23,806 bases of DNA from Nitrospirota bacterium (GTDB lineage Bacteria > Nitrospirota_A > Leptospirillia > Leptospirillales > Leptospirillaceae). The notes beneath the pieces were generated by a model, which saw only the letters and a list, made by a program, of their open reading frames with translations, was not told the DNA's origin and searched no databases. Made by a program: the position numbers and the translations under genes. The stretch covers positions 1 to 23,806 of the forward strand of contig JAJYPO010000014.1 in assembly GCA_021795275.1 (NCBI GenBank). Direction: 5' to 3'. Below are positions 6,805-14,046 of the stretch, one piece after another (the stretch's first letter is position 1; each line of letters starts with the position of its first letter).

Positions 6805-7149
6805 ATGAGCGACCCCAAGGTGACACCGCCGGGATCGGCCCGGATACCGGACCGCCCAGAAAAGCTATCGAAGAAGGCGGCCGTCGGCGAGCCCGACAAT
6901 GAAAGCAGGAAGACTCCGGTTCCTGTGACACGGATCGTTGAGTCGGACGTGCTGGAGATCTCTGGGCCCGCCCGACAGGTGGCCCGATTGCGCGAGGAGA
7001 TATCCAAGGTGCCTGAGGTGCGTGAGGAGCGGATCGCCGAATTGCGCGAACAGATCAGGAACGGAAGCTATTCGGTTCCCTCCAGGGATGTGGCAAAAAA
7101 GATGATCGCCTGGGGCAAGGATCACGGAGGCGCCCCCTCCGGTTCCTGA
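6805..7149 (+). CDS. flgM: FlgM, anti-sigma-28 factor
   Basis: The 114-aa protein has a disordered, Pro/Lys-rich N-terminal half and the FlgM C-terminal sigma-binding helices: ARQVARLREEISKVPEVREE, RIAELREQIRNGSYSVPSRD, then VAKKMIAW. FlgM holds sigma-28 inactive until it is exported through the finished hook-basal body. ATG 6805 is chosen because GGAGG (6793-6797) lies 7 nt upstream; a longer frame from 6751 would start inside the sigma-28 -10 element. It is followed 23 nt later by flgN, and a sigma-28 promoter lies 45 nt upstream, the classic flgM arrangement. Confidence 0.88.
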   Translation: MSDPKVTPPGSARIPDRPEKLSKKAAVGEPDNESRKTPVPVTRIVESDVLEISGPARQVARLREEISKVPEVREERIAELREQIRNGSYSVPSRDVAKKMIAWGKDHGGAPSGS

Positions 7150-7172
7150 AGAGACCGGAAAGGATCGGAATC

Positions 7173-7610
7173 ATGGACAGAGATGACACAGGTTCGGCCG
7201 AACAGAAGAAAAATGGGGGAGAATTATCGGAGACCTTTTCCGAGATCGCTCTTCTCGTGACCGTTCTCGAGCGGGAGCGGGATCTTCTTGTCGCCGGCGA
7301 CTGGGAGGGACTCGATGCCGTTCTTGAGGAGAAGGATCGGAGATCCCGTCGCCTGGGCGAACTTTTGTCAGGTCTGTCCCCGGAGGAGCTCGAAGGGTCG
7401 TCCGGAGAGGAGCCGACCCTTCGAAGTCTCCTGACCCATCTTTCCGAGCTGGTGTCCGTCAACCTTGTCCTGGCCCGGGAGTCGTCCCTGATGGTCGAGC
7501 AGGTCCTTCGTGAGATATCGCTCGAGGCGGAAGGGGGGGGAACCTACGGCTCCAGCGGGGAAGTCGGGAGCGCCCGTCCTCAGCCCGCCATGGTTTCGAC
7601 CCGGGGCTAG
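7173..7610 (+). CDS. flgN: FlgN-like export chaperone for hook-junction proteins
   Basis: The 145-aa acidic helical protein carries FlgN features: an N-terminal helix with LLVTVLERERDLLVAGDWEG, then DAVLEEKDRRSRRLGELLSG, and a later helix LTHLSELVSVNLVLARESSL. The C-terminal 25 residues are low-complexity (Gly/Ser). FlgN binds FlgK and FlgL and escorts them to the export gate. The gene sits between flgM and flgK/flgL, the common order. The start ATG 7173 is weakly supported by AAAGGAT about 9 nt upstream. The family is weakly conserved, so the call rests on helical pattern plus position. Confidence 0.78.
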   Translation: MDRDDTGSAEQKKNGGELSETFSEIALLVTVLERERDLLVAGDWEGLDAVLEEKDRRSRRLGELLSGLSPEELEGSSGEEPTLRSLLTHLSELVSVNLVLARESSLMVEQVLREISLEAEGGGTYGSSGEVGSARPQPAMVSTRG

Positions 7611-7640
7611 GCTCGGTCCTGTCAATCCTGGAGGGTGGCA

Positions 7641-9320
7641 ATGTCGGGTATTATCGGGGTCATGAACATCGGCCAGACCGGGATCGAGGCCAACGAGGCG
7701 GCCCTCAAGACGGCCGGACACAATCTTTCCAATGTCAACACGCCCGGTTATTCCCGGGAGCGCGTCATCCTCGAGCAGCATGTTCCGGACATGGGCCATC
7801 CGGGCATGATGGGGTCCGGGGTCGATGCGCGCAGGATTCGGCGTGTGGTCAATCATTTTCTGGAAAACCAGTCGACCCGCCAAAAGACGACCCTCGGCTT
7901 CTGGGAGTCCTCCCGAACCTCTTTGGGAGAGATCGATTCCTACTATTTTCATGCCCAGTCGGAGGGACTTTCCCGGGACCTCTCCCGTTTTTTCAACCAT
8001 TGGGAAACGGTGGCCAACCATCCGGTCGACCGTGCCGCCCGGTCCACGCTGGTGACCTACGGTCGCAATCTTGGCCAGGATTTTCATCAGATGACCGCTC
8101 TTTATGCCGAAGCCCGGAACCGTCTTGGCCATCAGATCGAGGACCAGGTCGCGAAAATCAATACGCGGATTGCCAGGATCGCCGAATTGAACCACAACAT
8201 TCTGGCGGCCCGAGGCCGGGGGGAGGATCCGAACACCTTTCTCGACGAGCGCACCCGCCTGGCGACGGAGGTTTCACGTCTCACGAACGCGCATTTTTTT
8301 CATGACAAGGACGGCTCCCTGAACCTTCATCTGGGTGGCCAGTCGGCCTTTTCTGCGGAGGAGGTCGGTCACATGACGGCCGTGTTCGATCCCGTCCACG
8401 ACCGCTACCGGATGGAATTCTCCCCCCCTTCCCATTCCGGACCGCCCATCGACATCACCGACCGTGTCCGGGGCGGAACCCTCGGCGGCTATCTCGATGT
8501 CCGGGACCACAAGATAAAGGCGTTGCAACATCATCTCGATCTTCTGGCCTACCAGGTGGTGAACAGCGTCAACGCGATCCATGCACGGGGTTTTGGCCTG
8601 TCGGGCCAGACCGGGGTCAATTTCTTCCGTCCGACCGTCGACGTGGCGCGGACGAAGGGAGAGGGGACGGGGGCTCTGGTTGCCAACGTGGAGGATGCTG
8701 CCGACGTTCTTCCGGCGGTGGATGTCGAGGTCGATGCGGCCGGAGTGAAGGTTTTTTCTCACGCCGATCACGTTCTTCTGGGAAGCGCCCAGGTCACGGA
8801 CGGAGTCGGGCAGGTCTCTGCGGGAGGGTACGCCATCCGCGTACTGGCCCCCAAAAAGGGAGCGGAGAGTTTTCTGGTTTCGGGTGGGGGGCACGTGGAT
8901 GGGGCAGCGCTCCATTTGGATGTGACGCACTTGACGGCGGACGATATCGCCGCCGCCCAGTCTGTCGCAACCCCCGGAAAGAACGAGGGGGACAACGCGA
9001 ACGCCCACCAGATCTTTTATCTTTCCCAGAAGCATCTTCGTTTTCCGGGCGAGGACGAGCCCTCTTCGATCTACGAGTACTACGCCTCTGGGGTGGCCCG
9101 GGTCGGAGCCTGGGCCCGACAGGCCCGGCTGAACGACAAGGCTCAGGTCGCGATCTCCCAGAGTCTTGAAAATCAGAGGCTCTCCGTCTCGGGGGTCTCG
9201 ATCGCCAACGAGTCCGCAAAGATCATTCGTTTCGAAAAGGCCTATCAGGCCTCGGCCAACCTGATCCAGATGGTGAACAGGCTTCTCGACACCCTCGTTC
9301 GCCTTCCCAATAGCGGCTGA
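7641..9320 (+). CDS. flgK: FlgK, hook-filament junction protein 1
   Basis: The 559-aa protein has the FlgK N-terminal D0 signature (KTAGHNLSNVNTPGYSRERV), a following block ending in GVDARRIRRVVNHFLENQ, the SRFFNHWETVANHPVDRAAR segment, and LDERTRLATEVSRLTNAHFF. The C-terminal D0 helix is SGVSIANESAKIIRFEKAYQ followed by ASANLIQMVNRLLDTLV. Length fits the family (about 450-620 aa). ATG 7641 is preferred over GTG 7635 because GGAGGG (7630-7635) lies 5 nt upstream. FlgK is exported with FlgN help and caps the hook before filament growth. It is 11 nt from flgL, in the sigma-28 operon. Confidence 0.94.
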   Translation: MSGIIGVMNIGQTGIEANEAALKTAGHNLSNVNTPGYSRERVILEQHVPDMGHPGMMGSGVDARRIRRVVNHFLENQSTRQKTTLGFWESSRTSLGEIDSYYFHAQSEGLSRDLSRFFNHWETVANHPVDRAARSTLVTYGRNLGQDFHQMTALYAEARNRLGHQIEDQVAKINTRIARIAELNHNILAARGRGEDPNTFLDERTRLATEVSRLTNAHFFHDKDGSLNLHLGGQSAFSAEEVGHMTAVFDPVHDRYRMEFSPPSHSGPPIDITDRVRGGTLGGYLDVRDHKIKALQHHLDLLAYQVVNSVNAIHARGFGLSGQTGVNFFRPTVDVARTKGEGTGALVANVEDAADVLPAVDVEVDAAGVKVFSHADHVLLGSAQVTDGVGQVSAGGYAIRVLAPKKGAESFLVSGGGHVDGAALHLDVTHLTADDIAAAQSVATPGKNEGDNANAHQIFYLSQKHLRFPGEDEPSSIYEYYASGVARVGAWARQARLNDKAQVAISQSLENQRLSVSGVSIANESAKIIRFEKAYQASANLIQMVNRLLDTLVRLPNSG

Positions 9321-9331
9321 AAGGGGGCGCG

Positions 9332-10270
9332 ATGATCCGGGTCACGGGACTCATGACCGACCGCTCCCTCATGGCCAACCATGATCGGGCGACGGAAAAT
9401 CTCTACGAGTCGGAACGCCAGGTCTCTTCAGGAAAGAAGGCCGACACGCCGGGGGATGCCCCCGAAGCCATGAGCGAGGTCCTTCGCATCAACCGGTCGC
9501 TTGCGGTCACCGGACAGATCATCCAGAACGCCCGGGAAGGGGCGAGCCGGATCTCCCTGATGGAAAGCATCCTGACCCAGATCGACAACGTGATGATCCG
9601 GGCCAAGGGTCTGGCCATCCGCCAGGCCAACGGAACGATGGACGCCGAGGACAGGAGGATCGCCGCGGAAGAGGCGGCCCGTCTCCTCGAACAGACTGTT
9701 GCCCTGGCCAACACCCGCGGCGGGGAACAGTATCTCTTCGGAGGGACCAACATCAGCCTTCCCCCCTTCTTGCTCGGAGATTCCCGGAAGGATCCCTACC
9801 TCGTTTCCTACCAGGGCAACCACAAAAGCTCCACGATTCAGCAGGGGTTCACGCCCAGTTTCCGCCAGGCCGGCCTTATGCGGACAACCGTCTCCGGGGA
9901 CGAGGTCCTGGGGGACTCCCAAAAGAATCCCGATGGTCCCCTCGCCTTTCCCGCCCTCCGCCGATTTGTCCTGGGTCTCAAAAACAATGACGATGCGGCC
10001 ATTCACACCGCCATCGGGGAGCTCGATCTGGCGGTTCGTTCCATCTCCGAACGTTCGGCCGTTCTCGGGACCTATGAGCGCTCCCTCAGAAGCACCATCG
10101 CACGGCTCGAGAAATACCGGACCGATCTCAAGGTCCTGAGGAGTGAAACGGAAGATGTGGACATTCCAAAGGCCGCTTCGCGCATGGCCCTGTCCCAGAA
10201 CCTGCTCGAGGTGTCGGCCAAGGCGAGCCGGAACATCCTCCAGAATGTGCAGAATGTTCTCTTCCATTGA
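9332..10270 (+). CDS. flgL: FlgL, hook-filament junction protein 3
   Basis: The 312-aa protein is flagellin-like, with the FlgL N-terminus RVTGLMTDRSLMANHDRATE, SERQVSSGKKADTPGDAPEA, and the FlgL-specific NTRGGEQYLFGGTN block near residues 128-141. The C-terminal helix reads ASRMALSQNLLEVSAKASRN followed by ILQNVQNVLF. FlgL sits between FlgK and the filament. ATG 9332 follows AAAGGGGGCGCG. It is 30 nt upstream of the csrA-fliW fusion gene, so all are likely on one sigma-28 transcript. Confidence 0.93.
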   Translation: MIRVTGLMTDRSLMANHDRATENLYESERQVSSGKKADTPGDAPEAMSEVLRINRSLAVTGQIIQNAREGASRISLMESILTQIDNVMIRAKGLAIRQANGTMDAEDRRIAAEEAARLLEQTVALANTRGGEQYLFGGTNISLPPFLLGDSRKDPYLVSYQGNHKSSTIQQGFTPSFRQAGLMRTTVSGDEVLGDSQKNPDGPLAFPALRRFVLGLKNNDDAAIHTAIGELDLAVRSISERSAVLGTYERSLRSTIARLEKYRTDLKVLRSETEDVDIPKAASRMALSQNLLEVSAKASRNILQNVQNVLFH

Positions 10271-10300
10271 CCGGGAGTTCGTGACGAGAGGGGGCTTCCC

Positions 10301-10993
10301 ATGCTGATCCTGACGCGAAAAATCGGAGAAGGCATCCGGATAGGTCCTTCGGTCCACCTCGTCGTCCTTGAGGTGAAGGGCGGAGCCGTCCGGATCGGGA
10401 TCGAAGCTCCCGAGGGGGTCCTCATCCACAGGGACGAAGTCCTGGCCCGTATTACAGAGGAAAACAGGAAGGCGACCGGAACCTCCCGCGACAAGCTCGA
10501 AGGGGCGGCCCTGTTGCCGGCTCCAGGCGCGGGAGGGGCGATGAAGATTTTTGATACGAAGCGCTTCGGGAGGATTCCGGTGGAGGACGAGCGGATCATC
10601 ATCTTTCCCGACGGTCTTCTGGGATTTCCCTCTTCCCGGCGGTTCGTCCTTCTCGAGACGGCCGAAAACGGTGTTTTTTATTGGCTCCAGTCCCTCGATG
10701 ATCCCGCTCTGGCCTTTGTGGTCATCGATCCGGTCCATCTGGTCCCGGACTACAGGGATCGGCTCCTCCTTTCGGATTGGGACCGGGAGTTTTTCGACCC
10801 GGAAGGACCGGCCACTCTCCACGCCATGGCGATCGTCACCTTTTCGGAGACGGGGGCCTCGGCGAATCTGCAGGGTCCCCTCCTCATCCGGGAGAGCGAC
10901 CGGCTGGGCCGGCAGGTCGTTCTGGCCGAGTCGGACACCTGGCTGCGCATGCCCGTTTTCCTCCCGGAAGAGAAAGGCGGAGGGCCCTCCTAA
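10301..10993 (+). CDS. csrA-fliW: CsrA-FliW fusion protein (translational repressor joined to its antagonist)
   Basis: One 230-aa frame holds two complete families. Residues 1-57 are CsrA: MLILTRKIGEGIRIG, then VKGGAVRIGIEAPEGVLIHR. The RNA-binding residues L4, R6 and R44 are kept, and N55, at a C-terminal position linked to FliW binding in Bacillus, is present. Residues 58-80 are an Ala/Gly/Pro-rich linker. Residues 81-230 are full-length FliW: MKIFDTKRFGRI, IIIFPDGLLGFPSSRRFVLL and the hallmark WLQSLDDPALAFVVIDP. In Bacillus, CsrA blocks flagellin translation, FliW inhibits CsrA, and unsecreted flagellin titrates FliW. An internal GGGAGG-N4-ATG at 10541 could also yield free FliW. It lies between flgL and flagellin 2. 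A natural fusion, or an indel joining two overlapping genes, are both possible. Confidence 0.9.
   Translation: MLILTRKIGEGIRIGPSVHLVVLEVKGGAVRIGIEAPEGVLIHRDEVLARITEENRKATGTSRDKLEGAALLPAPGAGGAMKIFDTKRFGRIPVEDERIIIFPDGLLGFPSSRRFVLLETAENGVFYWLQSLDDPALAFVVIDPVHLVPDYRDRLLLSDWDREFFDPEGPATLHAMAIVTFSETGASANLQGPLLIRESDRLGRQVVLAESDTWLRMPVFLPEEKGGGPS
10531..10543 (+). promoter_or_regulatory. Internal Shine-Dalgarno and ATG at the FliW start within the fusion gene
   Basis: GGGAGG (10531-10536) is followed four bases later by ATG (10541-10543), exactly at Met81, where canonical FliW proteins begin. This could give a free FliW product beside the fusion. In the +1 frame a TGA (10542-10544) overlaps this ATG as ATGA, the usual layout of overlapping csrA/fliW gene pairs. 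Confidence 0.5.
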
Positions 10994-11017
10994 AGTTTTC
11001 CGGCATCCTGCCGATGA
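10991..11017 (+). promoter_or_regulatory. Sigma-28 promoter of flagellin 2
   Basis: TAAAGTTT (10991-10998), an 11-bp spacer, and GCCGATGA (11010-11017) match the sigma-28 consensus with only one mismatch and perfect spacing. The TAA stop codon of the csrA-fliW fusion (10991-10993) is itself the start of the -35 box. Transcription should start near 11024, giving a leader of about 90 nt. This is the strongest promoter match in the window and fits a major filament gene. Confidence 0.93.
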
Positions 11018-11023
11018 GATCCT

Positions 11024-11113
11024 TGGAACGGTGAGGACCGTTGTCCCGGTCAAGTCGCCGGGTGATCAAGGACAAGGCCAGGGATGAGGCCGGAATAACC
11101 CAAGGAGGGTATC
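11024..11113 (+). promoter_or_regulatory. Flagellin 2 mRNA leader with candidate CsrA-binding sites
   Basis: The leader contains six GGA triplets. One lies in the UGAGGA hexaloop of a hairpin with stem AACGG/CCGTT (11027-11042), and one in the loop of GGCC-AGGGATGA-GGCC (11076-11091). Two identical CAAGGA motifs (11067-11072 and 11101-11106) match the core of the CsrA consensus, and the second overlaps the Shine-Dalgarno AAGGAGGG (11102-11109). A CsrA dimer could bridge these sites and block ribosome entry, as known for the Bacillus hag leader. Binding here is inferred. Confidence 0.65.
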
Positions 11114-11941
11114 ATGAGCGGTTTGATCATCAACGACAACATGGCATCGCTGAATGCGCAGTACAACCTGAACGAAACCCAGCGATCCCTGAACAAGCAC
11201 ATTAACCGGCTCTCCTCAGGCTATCGCGTGAACACTCCCGCGGACGATCCTGCCGGGTACTCGATCTCCCAGCGCATGGGCGGTCAGATCAAGTCCTATG
11301 CGGCGGCCATCCGTAACGCCAATGACGGATCGAGCCTGCTGCAGACGGCAAACGGGGCCCTTCAGACCGACAACACCATCATTCTGAAGATGCGCCAGCT
11401 GGCCATCGAGGCGGCCAACAGCACCTATTCGCCGAAGGATCTCAAGGTTCTGAACCAGGAGTACCAGCACCTCAAGTCGGAAATCACCCGTATCGCGAAG
11501 GTGACGGACTTCAACGGGATGAAGCTTCTCGACGGAAGCCATCCGGATTTCAAGTTCCATGTCGGCATCTACACCACCTTCAGCGACCGGTTGCATGTGA
11601 AGGTCGGAAAGGTGGACGCCGGCGAGCTTGGGATCAGCGGTACGGACATTCTGAACAGAAACGATGCCAAACATTCGGTGGACCAGCTTGACAAGGCCCT
11701 CGACCGGATCAACGAACTGCAGGGCAACATCGGTGCCATCCAGGACCGGATGGAATGGACGATCCGGAACCTGAACACCGCAACCACCAATGTCCAGGCG
11801 AGCCGGGCCGGAATCCGGGACGTGGATTTCGCCGGAGAAACCGCCAAATTCACAAAGAGACAGATCCTGTCCCAGTCGGGCGCGGCCGTACTGGCGCAGG
11901 CAAACCTCATTCCACAGGCAGCCATCAAGCTGCTCCCTTAG
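11114..11941 (+). CDS. fliC: Flagellin 2 (probable major filament protein, D0/D1 only)
   Basis: The 275-aa flagellin is closely related to flagellin 1: N-terminal NLNETQRSLNKHINRLSSGY and RVNTPADDPAGYSISQRM, a middle with TRIAKVTDFNGMKLLDGS, and C-terminal WTIRNLNTATTNVQASRAGI with a QAAIKLLP end. The two diverge in the small central loop (about 145-200). ATG 11114 follows AAGGAGGG at 4 nt. It stands alone between a near-perfect sigma-28 promoter and two hairpins, so it is a late monocistronic gene, and its leader carries candidate CsrA sites. Together this suggests it is the main filament subunit, the export client of FliS, and the flagellin most likely sensed by FliW. Confidence 0.94.
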   Translation: MSGLIINDNMASLNAQYNLNETQRSLNKHINRLSSGYRVNTPADDPAGYSISQRMGGQIKSYAAAIRNANDGSSLLQTANGALQTDNTIILKMRQLAIEAANSTYSPKDLKVLNQEYQHLKSEITRIAKVTDFNGMKLLDGSHPDFKFHVGIYTTFSDRLHVKVGKVDAGELGISGTDILNRNDAKHSVDQLDKALDRINELQGNIGAIQDRMEWTIRNLNTATTNVQASRAGIRDVDFAGETAKFTKRQILSQSGAAVLAQANLIPQAAIKLLP

Positions 11942-11943
11942 CC

Positions 11944-11990
11944 AGGCCCGCCCGCCGGGCCTAGGGACTGGCCGGCTTTCTGCCGGCCAG
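11944..11990 (+). terminator. Tandem hairpins after flagellin 2
   Basis: Two strong hairpins follow the stop codon: AGGCCCG-cccgc-CGGGCCT (11944-11962) and CTGGCCGGC-tttct-GCCGGCCAG (11968-11990), the second with a perfect 9-bp stem. Only a weak T-rich stretch (CCCTATTTGTT) follows, so termination may be partial, or the hairpins may protect the 3' end of the flagellin mRNA. Confidence 0.7.
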
Positions 11991-12074
11991 CCCTATTTGT
12001 TCTGATGCGACCTGCTTGAAGCGGGTTTTTCGCGTTTCAGGGAGGGATTTCCGGAGCGGAGGCAGGAGGTCAAT

Positions 12075-13529
12075 GTGAGCGGAATTTCCGGAGGGATCCC
12101 GGGAGCCGGGGGCCCCCCGCAGGATACATCTCCGCACCGCATGCGGATCACGAACATGGCGGCCCTTTCGCAGGGGCTCGACACCGAGAAGCTTGTCGAA
12201 GCCAACCTTCAGGCGGCTGCGGTCCCCCTCGAGCAGATGGAGCAGCATCAGTCCGATCTCGAAGGACAGGCCGGCATCTGGCGCCAGATCCAGCAGAAGC
12301 TGGACGGGTTCCTCAAGGTCTCCGGGCACCTGAATCTGAAGGAGGACTTCAACGCCTTCAAAAGCATTGTTCCCCCTCATTCCGCATTTACCGTCACCCC
12401 CGGACCCGGGGCCTCCCTCGGCTCCTACAGCGTCTCCGTGGACTCCCTCGCCAAGCCGGGCGTTCTCGTCTCCTCGGGATTCCCCGACAAGGACAAGACC
12501 TCCGTGCTCAATATTCCCCCCGACGGCGCCTTTTCCCATGCGACCATGACCTTTCTGATCGGTAACCACCTGGTCGGGGGCCATCTCAGGACGGTCCGGC
12601 TCAACCAGGATACGGGCTTCACGATGGAGGATCTGGCCCAGGCCATCAACAACGCCAATATCGGGATCCATGCCATGGTCATGCGCACGGGAACTCCGGG
12701 GGCTCCTTATTCCCTCTCGCTCTCTTCGACGAAGAACGGGGTGAACTTCCGGGTCATGGAGCAGGAGGGGCTGGATTTCTCCTTCCGGACGGTCCAGAAG
12801 GGCAGCATGGCCCACCTCAAGGTCAACGGGGTTCCGGTCCAGTCGGAGTCCAATGATGTTGCGGACGCCATTCCCGGATCGGTAATACATCTTCGGCAGA
12901 CCACGGGCCCGACGCCGACGACAGCCTCCATTGTGCACAATACCAAGACCATCAAGACCAACATCGGGGGAATGGTCAAGTCCTACAACGATCTTCTGGA
13001 TTTTCTCGACAAGGAATCCCGCGTCAATCCGGCAACGGGACAGGGAGGTCCGCTCCTCGGGGCCTACTCTGTCATCGATCTCAGGAATCGGCTGGGAACG
13101 GCTCTGACCCGGGCCCTCCCCGACAAGATTCAGGGAAAATACCGCACACTGGCCGATGTGGGAATCACGTTCCAGAGAAACGGCCATCTTTCCTTCGATC
13201 AGGGAAAGCTCGACAAGGCGCTGGCCTCCAATTACGACGATGTGGTCCACCTCATGACCGGGTCCGGAGGAGCGCCGGGAGTGACCTCTTCCCTCCACGA
13301 GATTTTGACGGAGTTCGCCAATCCCGCCAGCGGCCCGCTCGCAGGCGAACTCGCGGATGTCAATGCCCAGGAGCGGACGAATGTCCGTCAGATGACCCGG
13401 AAGCAGGACGAGCTTGCCACCCTGAAGGATCAGCTCGAGGAAAAGTATTCGGGGCTTCAGAGCCTTCTTGGGGGGCTCAATGCCAAGCAGGCTTATGTCA
13501 GCCAGCAAATCGCCCGAGGAGTGATCTAG
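12075..13529 (+). CDS. fliD: FliD, filament cap protein (HAP2)
   Basis: The 484-aa protein has the FliD N-terminal helix (GLDTEKLVEANLQAAAVPLE), the FliD pattern SLGSYSVSVDSLAKPGVL, and a C-terminal FliD_C domain: IGGMVKSYNDLLDFLDKESR, GKYRTLADVGITFQRNGHLS, FDQGKLDKALASNYDDVVHL, and a closing coiled coil ending in AYVSQQIARGV. FliD caps the growing filament and folds incoming flagellin. The start is GTG 12075 behind AGGAGGT; the ATG two bases upstream is followed at once by TGA. The first 24 residues are a Gly/Pro-rich extension ahead of the conserved start. No clear promoter is visible in 11991-12074, so read-through or a weak promoter is needed. Confidence 0.93.
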   Translation: MSGISGGIPGAGGPPQDTSPHRMRITNMAALSQGLDTEKLVEANLQAAAVPLEQMEQHQSDLEGQAGIWRQIQQKLDGFLKVSGHLNLKEDFNAFKSIVPPHSAFTVTPGPGASLGSYSVSVDSLAKPGVLVSSGFPDKDKTSVLNIPPDGAFSHATMTFLIGNHLVGGHLRTVRLNQDTGFTMEDLAQAINNANIGIHAMVMRTGTPGAPYSLSLSSTKNGVNFRVMEQEGLDFSFRTVQKGSMAHLKVNGVPVQSESNDVADAIPGSVIHLRQTTGPTPTTASIVHNTKTIKTNIGGMVKSYNDLLDFLDKESRVNPATGQGGPLLGAYSVIDLRNRLGTALTRALPDKIQGKYRTLADVGITFQRNGHLSFDQGKLDKALASNYDDVVHLMTGSGGAPGVTSSLHEILTEFANPASGPLAGELADVNAQERTNVRQMTRKQDELATLKDQLEEKYSGLQSLLGGLNAKQAYVSQQIARGVI

Positions 13530-13531
13530 GG

Positions 13532-13560
13532 GTGAGGAGGTCCTTTCCGTTCTCCATCAC
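13532..13560 (+). other. Hairpin in the fliD-fliS spacer
   Basis: GTGAGGAG (13532-13539) can pair with CTCC-A-TCAC (13552-13560), with one bulged A and a 12-nt loop. It lies just after the fliD stop, with no T-tract, so it may affect mRNA processing or fliS expression rather than termination. Only the pairing is seen. Confidence 0.35.
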
Positions 13561-13599
13561 CGCAATTCATCACCCACAGAGCGATGAGAGGATCCGTGC

Positions 13600-14046
13600 A
13601 TGAACCAGTACGCCGCCGCAACCTACCGTCAGACGTTGGAAAGCACGCTCTCTCCGGCCGATCTCCTGATCCGTCTTTATGAGGGAGCGATCCGGTGCGT
13701 GGACATCATCAAGGAGTCGGCCCGGTCGGGGGACATTTCCCGAAGGGCGGATGCTGTCAACAGACTGACGGGCATTCTTTCAGAGCTGGCCTCTGCCGTA
13801 GACGGCCAGGAGCCGAAAGACCTTTCCGATTCCCTCGTCTCCCTCTACCTTTTCCTGATCCAGGAGGTGACGTTGGCCAATGTAGCCGGCGAGCTCTGCC
13901 GTCTCGATCCGGTGCGTGAGATTATAGCCGATCTCCTCGGAACCTGGAGGTCTGCGGTCCTCTCCTCGAGGAAGTCAGCTCTGCCCTTTTCCCCGAAGAC
14001 GGACGCTGGCGAGACACCTCGCCGCTCCCTGTCGGTGCGCGGATGA
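13600..14046 (+). CDS. fliS: FliS, flagellin export chaperone
   Basis: The 148-aa protein has the FliS pattern from its first residues: NQYAAATYRQTLESTLSPAD, then LLIRLYEGAIRCVDIIKESA, followed by helices with DAVNRLTGILSELASAVDGQ and a VSLYLFLIQEVTLAN helix. FliS binds the C-terminus of flagellin in the cytoplasm and stops early polymerisation. In Bacillus it competes with FliW for flagellin, which links it to the CsrA-FliW product here. The last 25 residues (SALPFSPKTDAGETPRRS) extend beyond the usual domain. ATG 13600 follows GAGAGG about 7 nt upstream. It lies 70 nt after fliD and overlaps the next gene by 4 nt. Confidence 0.9.
   Translation: MNQYAAATYRQTLESTLSPADLLIRLYEGAIRCVDIIKESARSGDISRRADAVNRLTGILSELASAVDGQEPKDLSDSLVSLYLFLIQEVTLANVAGELCRLDPVREIIADLLGTWRSAVLSSRKSALPFSPKTDAGETPRRSLSVRG

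Noticed and set aside
9428..11053. Long open frame on the minus strand (541 codons) over flgL and csrA-fliW
   Set aside because: Antisense to recognised genes on the plus strand, low-complexity composition, no recognisable domain.
12073..12078. ATG start for fliD at 12073
   Set aside because: It is followed immediately by TGA. GTG 12075 behind AGGAGGT is the workable start.
11961..13508. Long open frame on the minus strand (515 codons) over fliD
   Set aside because: A shadow of fliD; the Leu/Gly/Arg/Asp-rich translation resembles no family and no start signal is evident.
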